Of a DNA stretch of 64,000 nt, positions 8,987 through 17,006 are shown one piece after another. A program made the position numbers and the translations under genes. This DNA is from Paracoccus lichenicola (GTDB lineage Bacteria; Pseudomonadota; Alphaproteobacteria; Rhodobacterales; Rhodobacteraceae): assembly GCF_009708075.1 (NCBI RefSeq), contig NZ_WMBT01000003.1, positions 62,001 through 126,000 of the forward strand. Direction: 5' to 3'. Every line of letters begins with the position of its first letter. Position 1 is the first letter of the stretch. The notes beneath the pieces were generated by a model. The model saw only the letters and a program-made list of their open reading frames with translations. It had not been told where the DNA came from and made no database searches.

Positions 8987-9997
8987 TTGCCGAAGAAGGC
9001 CACCATTCAATACCGCGAGTTCAAGGCGAATGGCGCCCTGCGGGGGATGGACCTCAAGGCGGTGCTGGTCGATGTGCTGCGCCGCCGGACCGATGCCCAC
9101 CGGATCGGAGAGAATGCCCGCCTGCGCGCGATCGACCTGGACGGGGACGGGAGCCATGTCGTGCTGAACAAGGTCTCGTCGCCGGAAACCTGGGACGGGC
9201 CGGTCTTCTGCGGGCAGATCATCCACGTCAAGGCCGGGGCGGACATCCAGGCCGTGCTGCAATCGCTGGACGACGACACGGACGAATTCCTGGTCCAGAA
9301 CATCGACATGGGCCGGGGCGCGCGGATCGTGAAGGGCGTGCTGTATTTCGCCGTCAACCGCAACCATGTGGGCCTGATCGAAAGCACGGCGGTCCGGGGG
9401 GTCGTGCTGGAACGCTATATCGCCGCGCTGCTGAGGCAGGCGGGCGAGCTGGACCCGGACGACCGCATCGTCCTGGCGGGCAAGTTCCTGGCCAGTGGCG
9501 AAAAGGGCCTGTCCGAGTTCAGCGACCTGACGCTGACCGCGCGGCCCAGCCATCGCGCCAAGGCCATGGCGGGCGACCGGTTGTTCGACCGGCAGGCGGC
9601 CGAGGTCCGAGACGAAGGGGCCACGGTCCTGGACGTGCTGCGCCTGATGGGCTGGCGGGACGAGGCCCTGGCGCGCCTGGAAGCCGAGGTGCCGGAAGGC
9701 GGCCGGGTGGAAGGGCTGCTGAAGGTCTTCATCAAGGACCGCCGGCACAAGCTGCGCATCCCCAGGGCCGCCATCGACGAAGCCCTGAGGAATGTCGATC
9801 CCGCCGATCTAGGCCTGCACGGCGACGGCCGGGAACAGGGGGGCATGGTCAAGCTGTCGGTGGTGAAGGAGATCGCAACCGAAGGCTCCCTTCTTGATCC
9901 GGCCGATGCTATGGTGAAGATCATCGAGGCCCTGAGGGAATGGGCCGCCGCCGGGAAGATAGATTGTCGCTTCGATGGTTCAGACTTGCCGCCCTGA
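8987..9997 (+). CDS. Unrecognised soluble protein of a two-gene module
   Basis: The best start is TTG at 8987, eight bases after an AGGAG site, giving 336 residues beginning MPKKATIQYREFKANGALRGMDLKAVL. The N-terminal half is mixed alpha/beta with DEFLVQNIDMGRGARIVKGVLYFAVNRNHVGLIES in the middle; the C-terminal third has a basic patch (FIKDRRHKLRIPRAAI) that could bind nucleic acid. There is no signal peptide or membrane helix. The frame overlaps the next gene, a four-helix membrane protein, so the two are probably co-translated. I cannot place it in a family. The pairing of a soluble protein with a small membrane protein in an accessory site is typical of defence or toxin systems, but that is inference. 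Confidence 0.75.
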   Translation: MPKKATIQYREFKANGALRGMDLKAVLVDVLRRRTDAHRIGENARLRAIDLDGDGSHVVLNKVSSPETWDGPVFCGQIIHVKAGADIQAVLQSLDDDTDEFLVQNIDMGRGARIVKGVLYFAVNRNHVGLIESTAVRGVVLERYIAALLRQAGELDPDDRIVLAGKFLASGEKGLSEFSDLTLTARPSHRAKAMAGDRLFDRQAAEVRDEGATVLDVLRLMGWRDEALARLEAEVPEGGRVEGLLKVFIKDRRHKLRIPRAAIDEALRNVDPADLGLHGDGREQGGMVKLSVVKEIATEGSLLDPADAMVKIIEALREWAAAGKIDCRFDGSDLPP

Positions 9998-10548
9998 CCG
10001 CGGGTTCCGCGGCCGGTGCGCTGTTGCCGCCAGTCTTGCTGATCGGCGATCCGTCGCGTCTGCTCGTGACCTTCCTGGGTCTGGTCTCGGCCAGCATCCT
10101 GCCCACCGTGTCGCTGGTCATCGGCAGCCTGTCCTCGTCGGGGCGTTCGGTGATGAAGATCGACGCGCTGGCCCGGGAACTGGCGCAGGCCATGCGCACC
10201 CTGTTTTCCATCCTGGGGCTTGTGGCGGGGGTCGTGGCGCTGCTGATGGTGATCGCCATCGTGCCGGACATCGGCTGGCGGATCCCCCATGCGCCCTTCG
10301 CCATTCCCGATGCGCTGCGGCGCGCTCTGCAATCGCTGGCCTTCCTGCTGACCGTCGCCGCCACCCTGAAGGCCGCGGCCATCCCGCGCATCCTGGCCCG
10401 CGTCCTGGCGATCAAGAAGGACATCGCGATCCACGAGGCGCGCAAGGCCCTGGCCGAGAGATCGCCGTCGGATGCGGAGATCCGGCAGATGTTCGCGAAG
10501 AAGGACGGCTTCGGGAAGACCGTTCCGCTGGACAGCATCCGGTCCTGA
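9964..10548 (+). CDS. Four-helix membrane protein of a two-gene module, unknown
   Basis: The frame is open from an ATG at 9940, but a TTG at 9964 (MSLRWFRLAALTAG) gives a more natural N-terminus; both overlap the preceding gene. From 9964 there are 194 residues with four hydrophobic segments, about 5-28, 33-55, 80-103 and 123-143, followed by a cytoplasmic tail of about 50 residues rich in Lys/Arg and helix formers (IHEARKALAERSPSDAEIRQMFAKKDGFG). No family is recognised. The gene ends 21 bases before attL of the mobile element, so it lies outside that element. Confidence 0.72.
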   Translation: MSLRWFRLAALTAGSAAGALLPPVLLIGDPSRLLVTFLGLVSASILPTVSLVIGSLSSSGRSVMKIDALARELAQAMRTLFSILGLVAGVVALLMVIAIVPDIGWRIPHAPFAIPDALRRALQSLAFLLTVAATLKAAAIPRILARVLAIKKDIAIHEARKALAERSPSDAEIRQMFAKKDGFGKTVPLDSIRS

Positions 10549-10569
10549 CGAAAGCGGGCATGTGTCGGA

Positions 10570-10589
10570 GGAAAATGGTGGGCGACCCT
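10570..10589 (+). repeat. attL: 20-bp duplicated attachment core
   Basis: These 20 bases (GGAAAATGGTGGGCGACCCT) are identical to 21021-21040, where they form the last bases of tRNA-Tyr with its CCA. The bases on either side differ, so the repeat is exactly 20 bp. It lies 149 bases before the integrase start. Confidence 0.92.
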
Positions 10590-10738
10590 ACCGCCATCCT
10601 GCGTCCTAAACCTGTGTAAACCGGCACAATAAGTTCTTGAATAAATAGGGAAAATGAGTTTTTTCCTTACCAAACCCTTGTAAGCCAAACCAAGCCAAAC
10701 TAAATGGTAATGATGGGTTTTATAATGGGTGTTAAAAC

Positions 10739-11986
10739 ATGCCGAGGCTTGCCAAAGAACTGTCTGCCATAGAGGTCAAGCGGCTCAAGCATAGCGGGGG
10801 CCGTGGCAGCGACATGACCGCTGTCGGCGGCGTGTCGGGCCTCTATATGCAACTGCTGCCTACAGGTGGTAGGACATGGGTGCTGCGAACCAAGGTAGGA
10901 CTCAAGTCCCGCGACATAGGGCTGGGCGGTTATCCCGAGGTGAGCTTGGCTATGGCGCGTGAACGCGCGCGTGAGGCCAAAGACAAGATACGGCAGGGTG
11001 TGGACCCTGTGGAGGAACGCAAGGCGGCGCGGGCTGCCCTAATAGCGGCCCACAGACGGGGGCTGACCTTTGGGGATGCTATCGGGAAATACGCGGAAGC
11101 CAAGCTGACGAATGTCGGCGATAGGGACCGCTGGGTGTCCTCGCTTGAACGCTATGCCCGGCCACACGTTGGCGACATGCTGGTGCAAGACATTGCCGTG
11201 CAGGACGTGCTTCGTGTCCTTGAACCCATCTGGACGAGCAAGACGGACACGGCAACGCGCGTTCGCGCCCGGATGGAAGCTGTGCTGTCGTGGGCCACCG
11301 TGGCGGGGCACCGCACGGGCGACAACCCGGCCCGCTGGGGTGGCAACCTGAAAGAGCTGCTACCTGTCCCGTCCAAGGTAGCCAAGGGCAGCAATCAGCC
11401 CGCCCTGGCACTAGCTGACGCACCGGCTTGGTTCGCGGACCTTCGCAAGCGGGAGGGCATGGGTAGCCGAGCCTTGGAGTTCCTCGCGCTTACGGCGGCA
11501 CGGTCTGGTGAGGTCCGAGGTGCTACCTGGGACGAGATCGACCTTAAAGCGGGCTTGTGGGTCATCCCGGCTGCACGGATGAAAATGGAGCGGGAGCATC
11601 GCGTGCCGCTGCCCGCCGCCGCCGTCAAGCTGCTTGAGGCGCTACCCCGATTCGAGGGCAACCCGCTTGTGTTCCCTGCGGCACGGGGCGGTCAGCTTTC
11701 CGACATGACGCTATCGGCCACCATGAAGCGGATGCACGAGGCCGAGGTTGAGGCCGAACGCAAGGGGTGGCTGGACTCCCGTAATGGTCGCCCAGCCGTG
11801 CCGCATGGCCTGCGCAGCACGTTTCGCGATTGGGCTGCCGAGACGGGCCAGCCACGCGACATGGCCGAGATCGCCTTGGCCCACAATACGGGCAGCGACG
11901 TTGAACGGGCTTACCGGCGCAGCGACATGGTTGAGCGCCGCAGAGCGATGATGGCCGAATGGGCCAAATTCTTAGGGGCGGTGTGA
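10739..11986 (+). CDS. int: Tyrosine recombinase / integrase (P4-like)
   Basis: The 415-residue protein would join and excise the island at tRNA-Tyr. It has the P4-type N-terminal arm-binding domain (GLYMQLLPTGGRTWVLRTKVGLKSRDIGLGGYPEVSL; DUF4102-like, residues 30-95), a SAM-like core-binding region, and the catalytic domain. Catalytic residues are visible: Arg in TAARSGEVRGATWDEID, His and Arg in VPHGLRSTFRDWAAE, His in LAHNTG and the tyrosine nucleophile in ERAYRRSD. Its TGA overlaps the next ATG by one base (TGATG). Short CCAAAC repeats lie just upstream at 10674-10700 and could be arm sites. Confidence 0.95.
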   Translation: MPRLAKELSAIEVKRLKHSGGRGSDMTAVGGVSGLYMQLLPTGGRTWVLRTKVGLKSRDIGLGGYPEVSLAMARERAREAKDKIRQGVDPVEERKAARAALIAAHRRGLTFGDAIGKYAEAKLTNVGDRDRWVSSLERYARPHVGDMLVQDIAVQDVLRVLEPIWTSKTDTATRVRARMEAVLSWATVAGHRTGDNPARWGGNLKELLPVPSKVAKGSNQPALALADAPAWFADLRKREGMGSRALEFLALTAARSGEVRGATWDEIDLKAGLWVIPAARMKMEREHRVPLPAAAVKLLEALPRFEGNPLVFPAARGGQLSDMTLSATMKRMHEAEVEAERKGWLDSRNGRPAVPHGLRSTFRDWAAETGQPRDMAEIALAHNTGSDVERAYRRSDMVERRRAMMAEWAKFLGAV

Positions 11987-12348
11987 TGGCAGAATTTCTA
12001 TTTTGGGAACCTTACAACGACGCGCTGCTGTATGGTGACTTTCGCAAGCTAGCGAAGGCCATCCGCGCGGGCGATCCAAGCATCATGGACCCAAAGGTGC
12101 GCGACCTGATAGCGGAACAGCTAATCAATCCACAGAAAGTATCACGCAAGACGCAAGCGCGCGATGGTTGGCCGTATGCAGCGCGTGTGATGCTGCTGGC
12201 TTCCGAGCCAAGTATGACGGAATATAAAGCGATAGCAATCGTGCTGGCTGAAAACCCGGCCTTGAACGAGAAAACTTTAGAAGGCTGGGTGCGGTCATAC
12301 AAGCAGGCGCGCACAGCACATCAACAAACTATACAAGAAAATCAGTAA
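11986..12348 (+). CDS. Unknown 120-residue protein coupled to the integrase
   Basis: The start is the ATG that shares one base with the integrase stop (TGATG), giving MAEFLFWEPYNDALLYGDFRKLAKAI. The protein is mostly helical. The region LASEPSMTEYKAIAIVLAENPALNEKTLEGWVRSYKQAR looks like a helix-turn-helix, so it may be a DNA-binding regulator, an excision factor, or possibly a divergent small terminase. None of these can be shown from sequence alone. Confidence 0.7.
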   Translation: MAEFLFWEPYNDALLYGDFRKLAKAIRAGDPSIMDPKVRDLIAEQLINPQKVSRKTQARDGWPYAARVMLLASEPSMTEYKAIAIVLAENPALNEKTLEGWVRSYKQARTAHQQTIQENQ

Positions 12349-12356
12349 CCTTAGCA

Positions 12357-12384
12357 ACTTGCAAGTAGTAAAGGTTAATTAACC
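12357..12384. promoter_or_regulatory. Two perfect palindromes upstream of the AlpA-like gene
   Basis: ACTTGCAAGT (12357-12366) and GGTTAATTAACC (12373-12384) are both exact palindromes, seven bases apart, in the 88-bp AT-rich gap before the AlpA-like gene. Their position fits operators for a dimeric regulator controlling alpA and the genes after it. Binding is inference. Confidence 0.5.
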
Positions 12385-12436
12385 CAAATAAACCCGTAAC
12401 AATGGCCCTAGGTAAATAAAACCGTAGGAGCCAACA

Positions 12437-12628
12437 ATGAAATATCTATCCGTTAAGGATCTTGCGATCAGATTCGGGGTGTCGATTCAGACTATCTGGG
12501 TCTGGTCGGGTGACGGCCCTTATTGCATCAAGGGCTTCCCCAAGCCGGTAAAGCTGGGTCCGCAGGTCGTGCGCTGGAAGTTGGATGACGTTGAGGCCTG
12601 GGAAGCCTCGCGGGAGTCGGCAGCATGA
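12437..12628 (+). CDS. alpA: AlpA-family DNA-binding regulator / excisionase-like protein
   Basis: This 63-residue protein is a single winged helix-turn-helix: MKYLSVKDLAIRFGVSIQTIWVW followed by FPKPVKLGPQVVRWKLDDVEAWE, the usual AlpA/MerR-like excisionase pattern. AlpA proteins commonly act as activators and excision factors in P4-like satellites and gram-negative PICIs, where they switch on the replication and packaging genes. A GGAG site lies before the ATG, and the stop overlaps the next gene start by four bases. Confidence 0.85.
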   Translation: MKYLSVKDLAIRFGVSIQTIWVWSGDGPYCIKGFPKPVKLGPQVVRWKLDDVEAWEASRESAA

Positions 12629-13023
12629 GCGATTCTGATAAAAATCAATGGGCGTTCCAGAACCTCGAAGCAGTTCATCAGGATACCCGCGACTTCTTCG
12701 CGGATAACCCTGATCGTATCCTATACCTCCGGCAGTCGTTCATGGAAGAAGACGCCCTGTTTGATCGCCAGGAGCGCGTCGGAGAAATTTGGGCATTGGT
12801 ATTGCAGATCGGGCCTCGGTGTTTCTTGACTCGGTATCTGACGGACCCCGCTGGGATGTGGGACAGTGGCTTCGACATGGACGATGATTTGGTTCTCGCC
12901 GTTATGTGGGAACGCCAAGATGAACTGTGCATCCAGCGCGGTTTACTGCCATCTCCCTATACACTGGCTGACCTGATCGTGCGAAAATCGGTGAGGATGG
13001 TTTATCTGCGCAGCCTCCAATAG
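12625..13023 (+). CDS. Unknown 132-residue island protein
   Basis: The ATG overlaps the alpA stop (ATGA), so the two are co-translated. The sequence is acidic and mostly helical (HQDTRDFFADNPDRILYLRQSFMEEDALFDRQERVGEIWALVLQ), with no cysteine clusters, signal peptide or membrane helix, and a basic C-terminus (VRKSVRMVYLRSLQ). No family is recognised. Given its place it may be a regulator or a replication accessory protein. Confidence 0.7.
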   Translation: MSDSDKNQWAFQNLEAVHQDTRDFFADNPDRILYLRQSFMEEDALFDRQERVGEIWALVLQIGPRCFLTRYLTDPAGMWDSGFDMDDDLVLAVMWERQDELCIQRGLLPSPYTLADLIVRKSVRMVYLRSLQ

Positions 13024-13146
13024 CCCGCCCCACACGTGCGGGGCCGCCCAAGCGGCCCGCCAGCCACCATACCGCCACTCCTACACCCGCCAGCCGTTAG
13101 CCTACCCTAGCGGGCAAATACGGCCACTTACAAATAGAGCCACCAA

Positions 13147-14922
13147 ATGAACGATATGACCATAGGTCTTTCGACAAACGGGCAGGCTGCGATTAGTTAC
13201 GCAAAGCTCGGCTTACACGTTTTTCCATGCGTTCCGAATGAAAAACGTCCTATGACACCAAACGGGCAATTGGATGCAACTACCGACTTGGAGAAAATCC
13301 GGCAGTGGTGGACTCATGCGCCATACGCCAATATCGGGCTTTACTTGAAGCCGTCCGGGTTGGTCGCTGTCGATCCTGACCTTTACAAGCCGGACTGCCA
13401 ATGGGAGCCGTTCATTGAGGGTAAAGAAATCCCGCAGACATGGGTCCAGGATTCGCCCCAGGGTGGGCGGCATTACATCTTCCGCGCCGATCCTAATGCG
13501 ACCTATGCTGGCAAGCTGTGCCAGGGCGTTGACGTGAAGTGGGACGGATACATCCTGCTGGCCCCTTCGGTGGTGAATGGGAAGCCATACACTACCGTGG
13601 AAGGACGCTATCTAGCCACCGCCCCGGTGTGGGTAGCTAGCGCCCAGCGCGTCTCAGCCGAGCCGTTTGACCGTGCTACCTTGACGGCGGGCGGTAAGCC
13701 CATCCCTGACCGCTCAGAACACTTCTACGGCGCAGTCGGCAAGTTGAAGGATGCCGGGCTTAGCATCGACGCAGCCGAGTCAGCCTTGCGCACAGACCCT
13801 TTTACCTATGGTGCCGACAAATACCTCGGAAGCGGGCGCGACTACCTGCGGCGCGAATTGGAGCGAGCATGGGGCAAGCTGGACAGCCCAGCCCCACAGG
13901 TGGGGCGTCCAGCCTTCCAACTACGCTTAGCGGGGGAGTGGGAGGCAACCGACCCTGTGTGGTTGATTGACGGGTTCATCGAGGTGGGAGCCTTGGGGTT
14001 GCTGTTCGGCGACCCCGGCGTCGGCAAGTCGTTCCTCGCCATCGATTGGGCCTATTGCGTGGCAACCGGCACGGAGTTCATGGGGCGAGCAGTCAAGCAA
14101 GGCACCGTGGTTTATGTGGCTGGCGAAGGGCACCGGGGGTTTGGCCGCCGCCGCGAGGCATGGGGGCAGCACCACGGGGAAGATACACTGACCGCGCCAG
14201 TTTACCTGTCACACGGCCCTGCCGACATGCTTGGCGCAGTTGCCGAGGTAAAGGCCGCTATTGCCGCCCTGCCGCAGCCGCCAGCGTTAATCGTGTTCGA
14301 CACGTTGGCGCGGAATTTCGGCGGGGGCGACGAGAACAGCACCAAGGACATGACAGCATTTATAGCTGCCGTGGACCAGTTGAAGGCGGCATACCCGGAT
14401 TGCACGGTGCTGATCGTGCATCATTCAGGCCATGCCGAAAAGCAGCGGGCACGGGGTGCAATGGCGCTCAAGGGTGCGGTGGATACAGAATACCGCCTTG
14501 ATGCGTCACCTGCGGGATTGGTCCTCGCCAACACCAAGATGAAAGACGACCAACCGCCCGATGCCCTGCACATGCAGTTGCAGCCCACAGGTAAGAGTGC
14601 GGTGCTGGTCGAGGGTGATGCCCCGGTAGCAGGAGTGAGTGAACAGCAGCGCATGGGCTTGGATACACTCATGGCTGTCCTGGTCGAAATGCAGCATCCC
14701 GGCGATAACACCCTCATTCCCACAGAGGTGTGGCGACAACGCTTTTATGATGGGATGGGTGATAAGACGCCCAATGCTAAAAGGCAGGCATTCAATCGCG
14801 TCTGCAAATCGCTTATGGATAGTGGATCAATAAACAAATGCGGAGACAGCTATCAGATAATGCCTACCCTTACTTCCCGTTTAACTATCATGAAAGCAGC
14901 AAGAAAGGTTGGCACGGTTTAG
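13147..14922 (+). CDS. Prim-Pol / RecA-fold replication protein
   Basis: The 591-residue protein combines two replication domains. Residues 12-190 form a bifunctional DNA primase/polymerase domain: YAKLGLHVFPCVPNEKRPMT, the acidic site GLVAVDPD, GGRHYIFRA and GVDVKWDGYILLAPS. Residues 270-480 form a RepA-like hexameric helicase/ATPase with Walker A GDPGVGKSFLA, Walker B ALIVFDTLA and the HHSGH motif. A small winged-helix region follows (about 500-580). Such fusions initiate replication of satellites and plasmids at a nearby iteron origin, and iterons lie directly downstream here. The gene would let the island replicate after excision. Confidence 0.92.
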   Translation: MNDMTIGLSTNGQAAISYAKLGLHVFPCVPNEKRPMTPNGQLDATTDLEKIRQWWTHAPYANIGLYLKPSGLVAVDPDLYKPDCQWEPFIEGKEIPQTWVQDSPQGGRHYIFRADPNATYAGKLCQGVDVKWDGYILLAPSVVNGKPYTTVEGRYLATAPVWVASAQRVSAEPFDRATLTAGGKPIPDRSEHFYGAVGKLKDAGLSIDAAESALRTDPFTYGADKYLGSGRDYLRRELERAWGKLDSPAPQVGRPAFQLRLAGEWEATDPVWLIDGFIEVGALGLLFGDPGVGKSFLAIDWAYCVATGTEFMGRAVKQGTVVYVAGEGHRGFGRRREAWGQHHGEDTLTAPVYLSHGPADMLGAVAEVKAAIAALPQPPALIVFDTLARNFGGGDENSTKDMTAFIAAVDQLKAAYPDCTVLIVHHSGHAEKQRARGAMALKGAVDTEYRLDASPAGLVLANTKMKDDQPPDALHMQLQPTGKSAVLVEGDAPVAGVSEQQRMGLDTLMAVLVEMQHPGDNTLIPTEVWRQRFYDGMGDKTPNAKRQAFNRVCKSLMDSGSINKCGDSYQIMPTLTSRLTIMKAARKVGTV

Positions 14923-14937
14923 TATGGTTTGGGAAGA

Positions 14938-15180
14938 GCGTTACATGCGTTACATAGCGTTACATTTGCCATGTGTAACGCGTTACACGCGTTACATACC
15001 CCATAGGGGTGTAACGCGTAACGCAACGGCCCCCGTTACAACGGTAAGCGTTACATAGATCAAATATTTAATAACAGTTTTTATTTACGAGATAACATAA
15101 AGCACCTTGAGAATTAAATAATGGTGGTTATTTTATAATGTGAACCACCGCACGGGCGTAATGCCATGACAATTAATCAC
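14938..15180. other. Iteron origin of replication of the island
   Basis: This intergenic stretch between the replication gene and terL carries at least eight copies of the 9-mer GCGTTACAY. Direct copies start at 14938, 14947, 14957, 14980, 14989 and 15048; inverted copies are at 14973-14981 and 15009-15017. Two of them make the exact 16-bp palindrome GTGTAACGCGTTACAC (14973-14988). A CCGTT-AACGG inverted repeat lies at 15033-15044. An AT-rich tract with no gene follows (15057-15180), as expected for a DNA-unwinding element. Iterons plus AT-rich DNA next to the Prim-Pol/helicase gene is the standard layout of a theta-type origin. Confidence 0.82.
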
Positions 15181-15204
15181 ATCTCAATCAACAATTCAAA
15201 ATCG

Positions 15205-15430
15205 GTTCGTCATTGCGACCGATATTTGGTCCCAATGACCCCTGAGGGGTTGGGGGGTTGCCCACGTAGTGGGGGGTTTTCTTTTCGCGCGTTCCCTCAA
15301 TGGAGGGCGAGCCGGTGAAGACGAATAAAAGGGCGGTTATTGCCCCACCCCCACCACCCTCGTTTTTTACCCCTGTGGGGGGTGTTGGTGTTGGGGGTGT
15401 GGTTGGGGTAGGTATTGGGGTTACCGGGGG
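15205..15430. promoter_or_regulatory. Structured, G-rich leader and start region of terL
   Basis: Several hairpins occur before terL: CATTGcGACC/GGTCcCAATG around 15210-15236, ACCCC-TGA-GGGGT near 15238-15250, and CCCAC-GTA-GTGGG at 15261-15273 followed by a T-rich tract, which resembles a terminator or attenuator. From 15377 to 15430, inside the terL frame, five G-runs of 4-6 bases lie 5-10 bases apart and could form a G-quadruplex. This would also be a reasonable place for a cos or pac site. The function is not shown. Confidence 0.45.
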
Positions 15431-17006
15431 TGTAGGCCCCACCCCAGCGCCCCTACGGCCCCATTGTGGTAACACCTTTACCCTACCAACCGGCACGGCG
15501 GCCGAGCGCGCCATAGTATTCCTTGAAAGTTTGCGTATTCCCGAGGGGCCTAAGGCTGGCGACCCGATGCGCCTTGCGCCATTCCAGCGTCAATTCGTTG
15601 AAGGCGCTTTGGACCCGGCCAATAACGTCGCCATTCTTAGCATCGGGCGAGGCAATGCGAAAACGGCCCTGTCAGGCGGCCTTGCGCTGGGTGCCCTGCT
15701 CGGTGTGTGGGACGACCAGCCCAGGCGCGAAATCCTGCTGGCAGCGCGGACGCGCGATCAGGCACAAATTGCTTGGAACTTCGCTGTGGGGTTTTTGCAG
15801 ACATTGCCCGAGGCAATTCAGGCCAAGGTCATTATCCGCCGTTCGCCCCGGCTTGAATTGGAGGTGCGGGACGAAACCGGCCCCCACATGCTTCGTGCGA
15901 TTTCGGCAGACGGTAAGACCGCGCTGGGTTCTGCGCCGACGCTGGTGCTTATGGACGAGCGCGGGCACTGGCCGTTGGACCGGGGCGACGATCTGGAACA
16001 CGCGCTGCTGTCGGGCTTGGGCAAGCGCGGCGGCAAGGCGCTGATTATTTCGACCTCGGCCAGCACCGACACGCACCCGTTCAGCCAATGGCTCGATAAT
16101 CCCCAGCCCGGCGTCTATATTCAAGAGCACCGCCCACCGCCCGGCCTTCCTGTGGATGATCTGGAAAGCCTGCGCATCGCCAACCCAGGCGCGGAGGCCG
16201 GTATCGGTTCCAGCCTCGAATGGCTGCAAGGGCAAGCCCGGCGCGCTGCGGCGCAGGGCGGGTCCACGCTGACCAGCTTCCGCCTCTACAACCGGAATGA
16301 ACGTGTTTCCGGCGAGGCGCGCGACGTATTACTGACGGTTGACGAATGGCAGCATTGCGAAACCACCGATCTGCCGCCGCGTGAGGGTGAGTGCATCATC
16401 GGCATCGACCTCGGCGGCTCGGCCTCCATGTCGGCGGTGGCCTTTTACTGGCCTGCCACAGGGCGGCTTGAAACCCTCGGCACCTTCCCCAGCAGCCCGA
16501 CGCTTGCGGAGCGCGGGGCGGCGGATGGCGTCAGTGGGCGCTACGTCGAAATGGAGAACCGGGGCGAGTTGAATACGCTGGGCGACAAGACTGTGCCCGT
16601 CGCCCTGTGGCTGTCCGAACTGATGAAGCAGGTGGAGGGCGAAAACGTCGCTGCCATCACCGCTGACCGCTACAAGCAAAGCGAACTGGCCGAGGCGATG
16701 GACCGCGCTGGCGTGCGCACCCCTGTGGTGTGGCGTGGACAAGGGTTCCGCGACGGGGGTGAGGACTGCGAACGCTTCCAGCGTGCTGCCTATGACGGCA
16801 AGGTCAAATCCCGCCCCTCGCTGCTCCTACGCTCGGCCTTCGCCGATGCCGTGGTTCTGCGCGACCCGGCCAACAACCTGAAACTTGCCAAGGCCCGCAG
16901 CACGGGACGCATCGACGCTGTTTCCGCAACCGTGCTGGCCGTTGCCGAGGGAGCGCGGCGCATGGGCCGCCCGACCAAGAACGCGAGGACGGCAAGATGG
17001 CTATGA
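15315..17006 (+). CDS. terL: Terminase large subunit
   Basis: TerL is the ATP-driven motor and nuclease that packages DNA through the portal. GTG at 15315 is chosen because GGAGGG lies seven bases upstream; an ATG at 15300 has no such site. The result is 563 residues. About 45 N-terminal residues are low-complexity Pro/Gly/Val. After that come the Walker A variant SIGRGNAKTALSGG, Walker B-like TLVLMDERGHW, the motor segment IISTSASTDTHPFSQW, and nuclease acids in CIIGIDLGGSASMSAV, ITADRYK and GRIDAVSATVLA. This is the HK97/Terminase_1 type. The stop overlaps the HNH gene start by ten bases. No small terminase gene is recognised nearby. Confidence 0.92.
   Translation: MKTNKRAVIAPPPPPSFFTPVGGVGVGGVVGVGIGVTGGVGPTPAPLRPHCGNTFTLPTGTAAERAIVFLESLRIPEGPKAGDPMRLAPFQRQFVEGALDPANNVAILSIGRGNAKTALSGGLALGALLGVWDDQPRREILLAARTRDQAQIAWNFAVGFLQTLPEAIQAKVIIRRSPRLELEVRDETGPHMLRAISADGKTALGSAPTLVLMDERGHWPLDRGDDLEHALLSGLGKRGGKALIISTSASTDTHPFSQWLDNPQPGVYIQEHRPPPGLPVDDLESLRIANPGAEAGIGSSLEWLQGQARRAAAQGGSTLTSFRLYNRNERVSGEARDVLLTVDEWQHCETTDLPPREGECIIGIDLGGSASMSAVAFYWPATGRLETLGTFPSSPTLAERGAADGVSGRYVEMENRGELNTLGDKTVPVALWLSELMKQVEGENVAAITADRYKQSELAEAMDRAGVRTPVVWRGQGFRDGGEDCERFQRAAYDGKVKSRPSLLLRSAFADAVVLRDPANNLKLAKARSTGRIDAVSATVLAVAEGARRMGRPTKNARTARWL

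Noticed and set aside
8987..10548. Kiwa (KwaA/KwaB) defence system
   Set aside because: The size and membrane layout are similar, but the gene order is reversed and I cannot see DUF4868 motifs; kept only as something to check.
8829..10569. A second integrated island using tRNA-Arg
   Set aside because: No copy of the tRNA-Arg 3' end is found near 10549-10570 and there is no second integrase.
14938..15056. CRISPR array from the GCGTTACAT repeats
   Set aside because: The repeat is only nine bases, occurs in both orientations, has no uniform spacers and no cas genes nearby.
15107..15139. Promoter TTGAGA ... TATAAT in the origin's AT-rich tract
   Set aside because: The 21-base spacing is too long for a standard sigma-70 promoter; the tract is better explained as an unwinding element.
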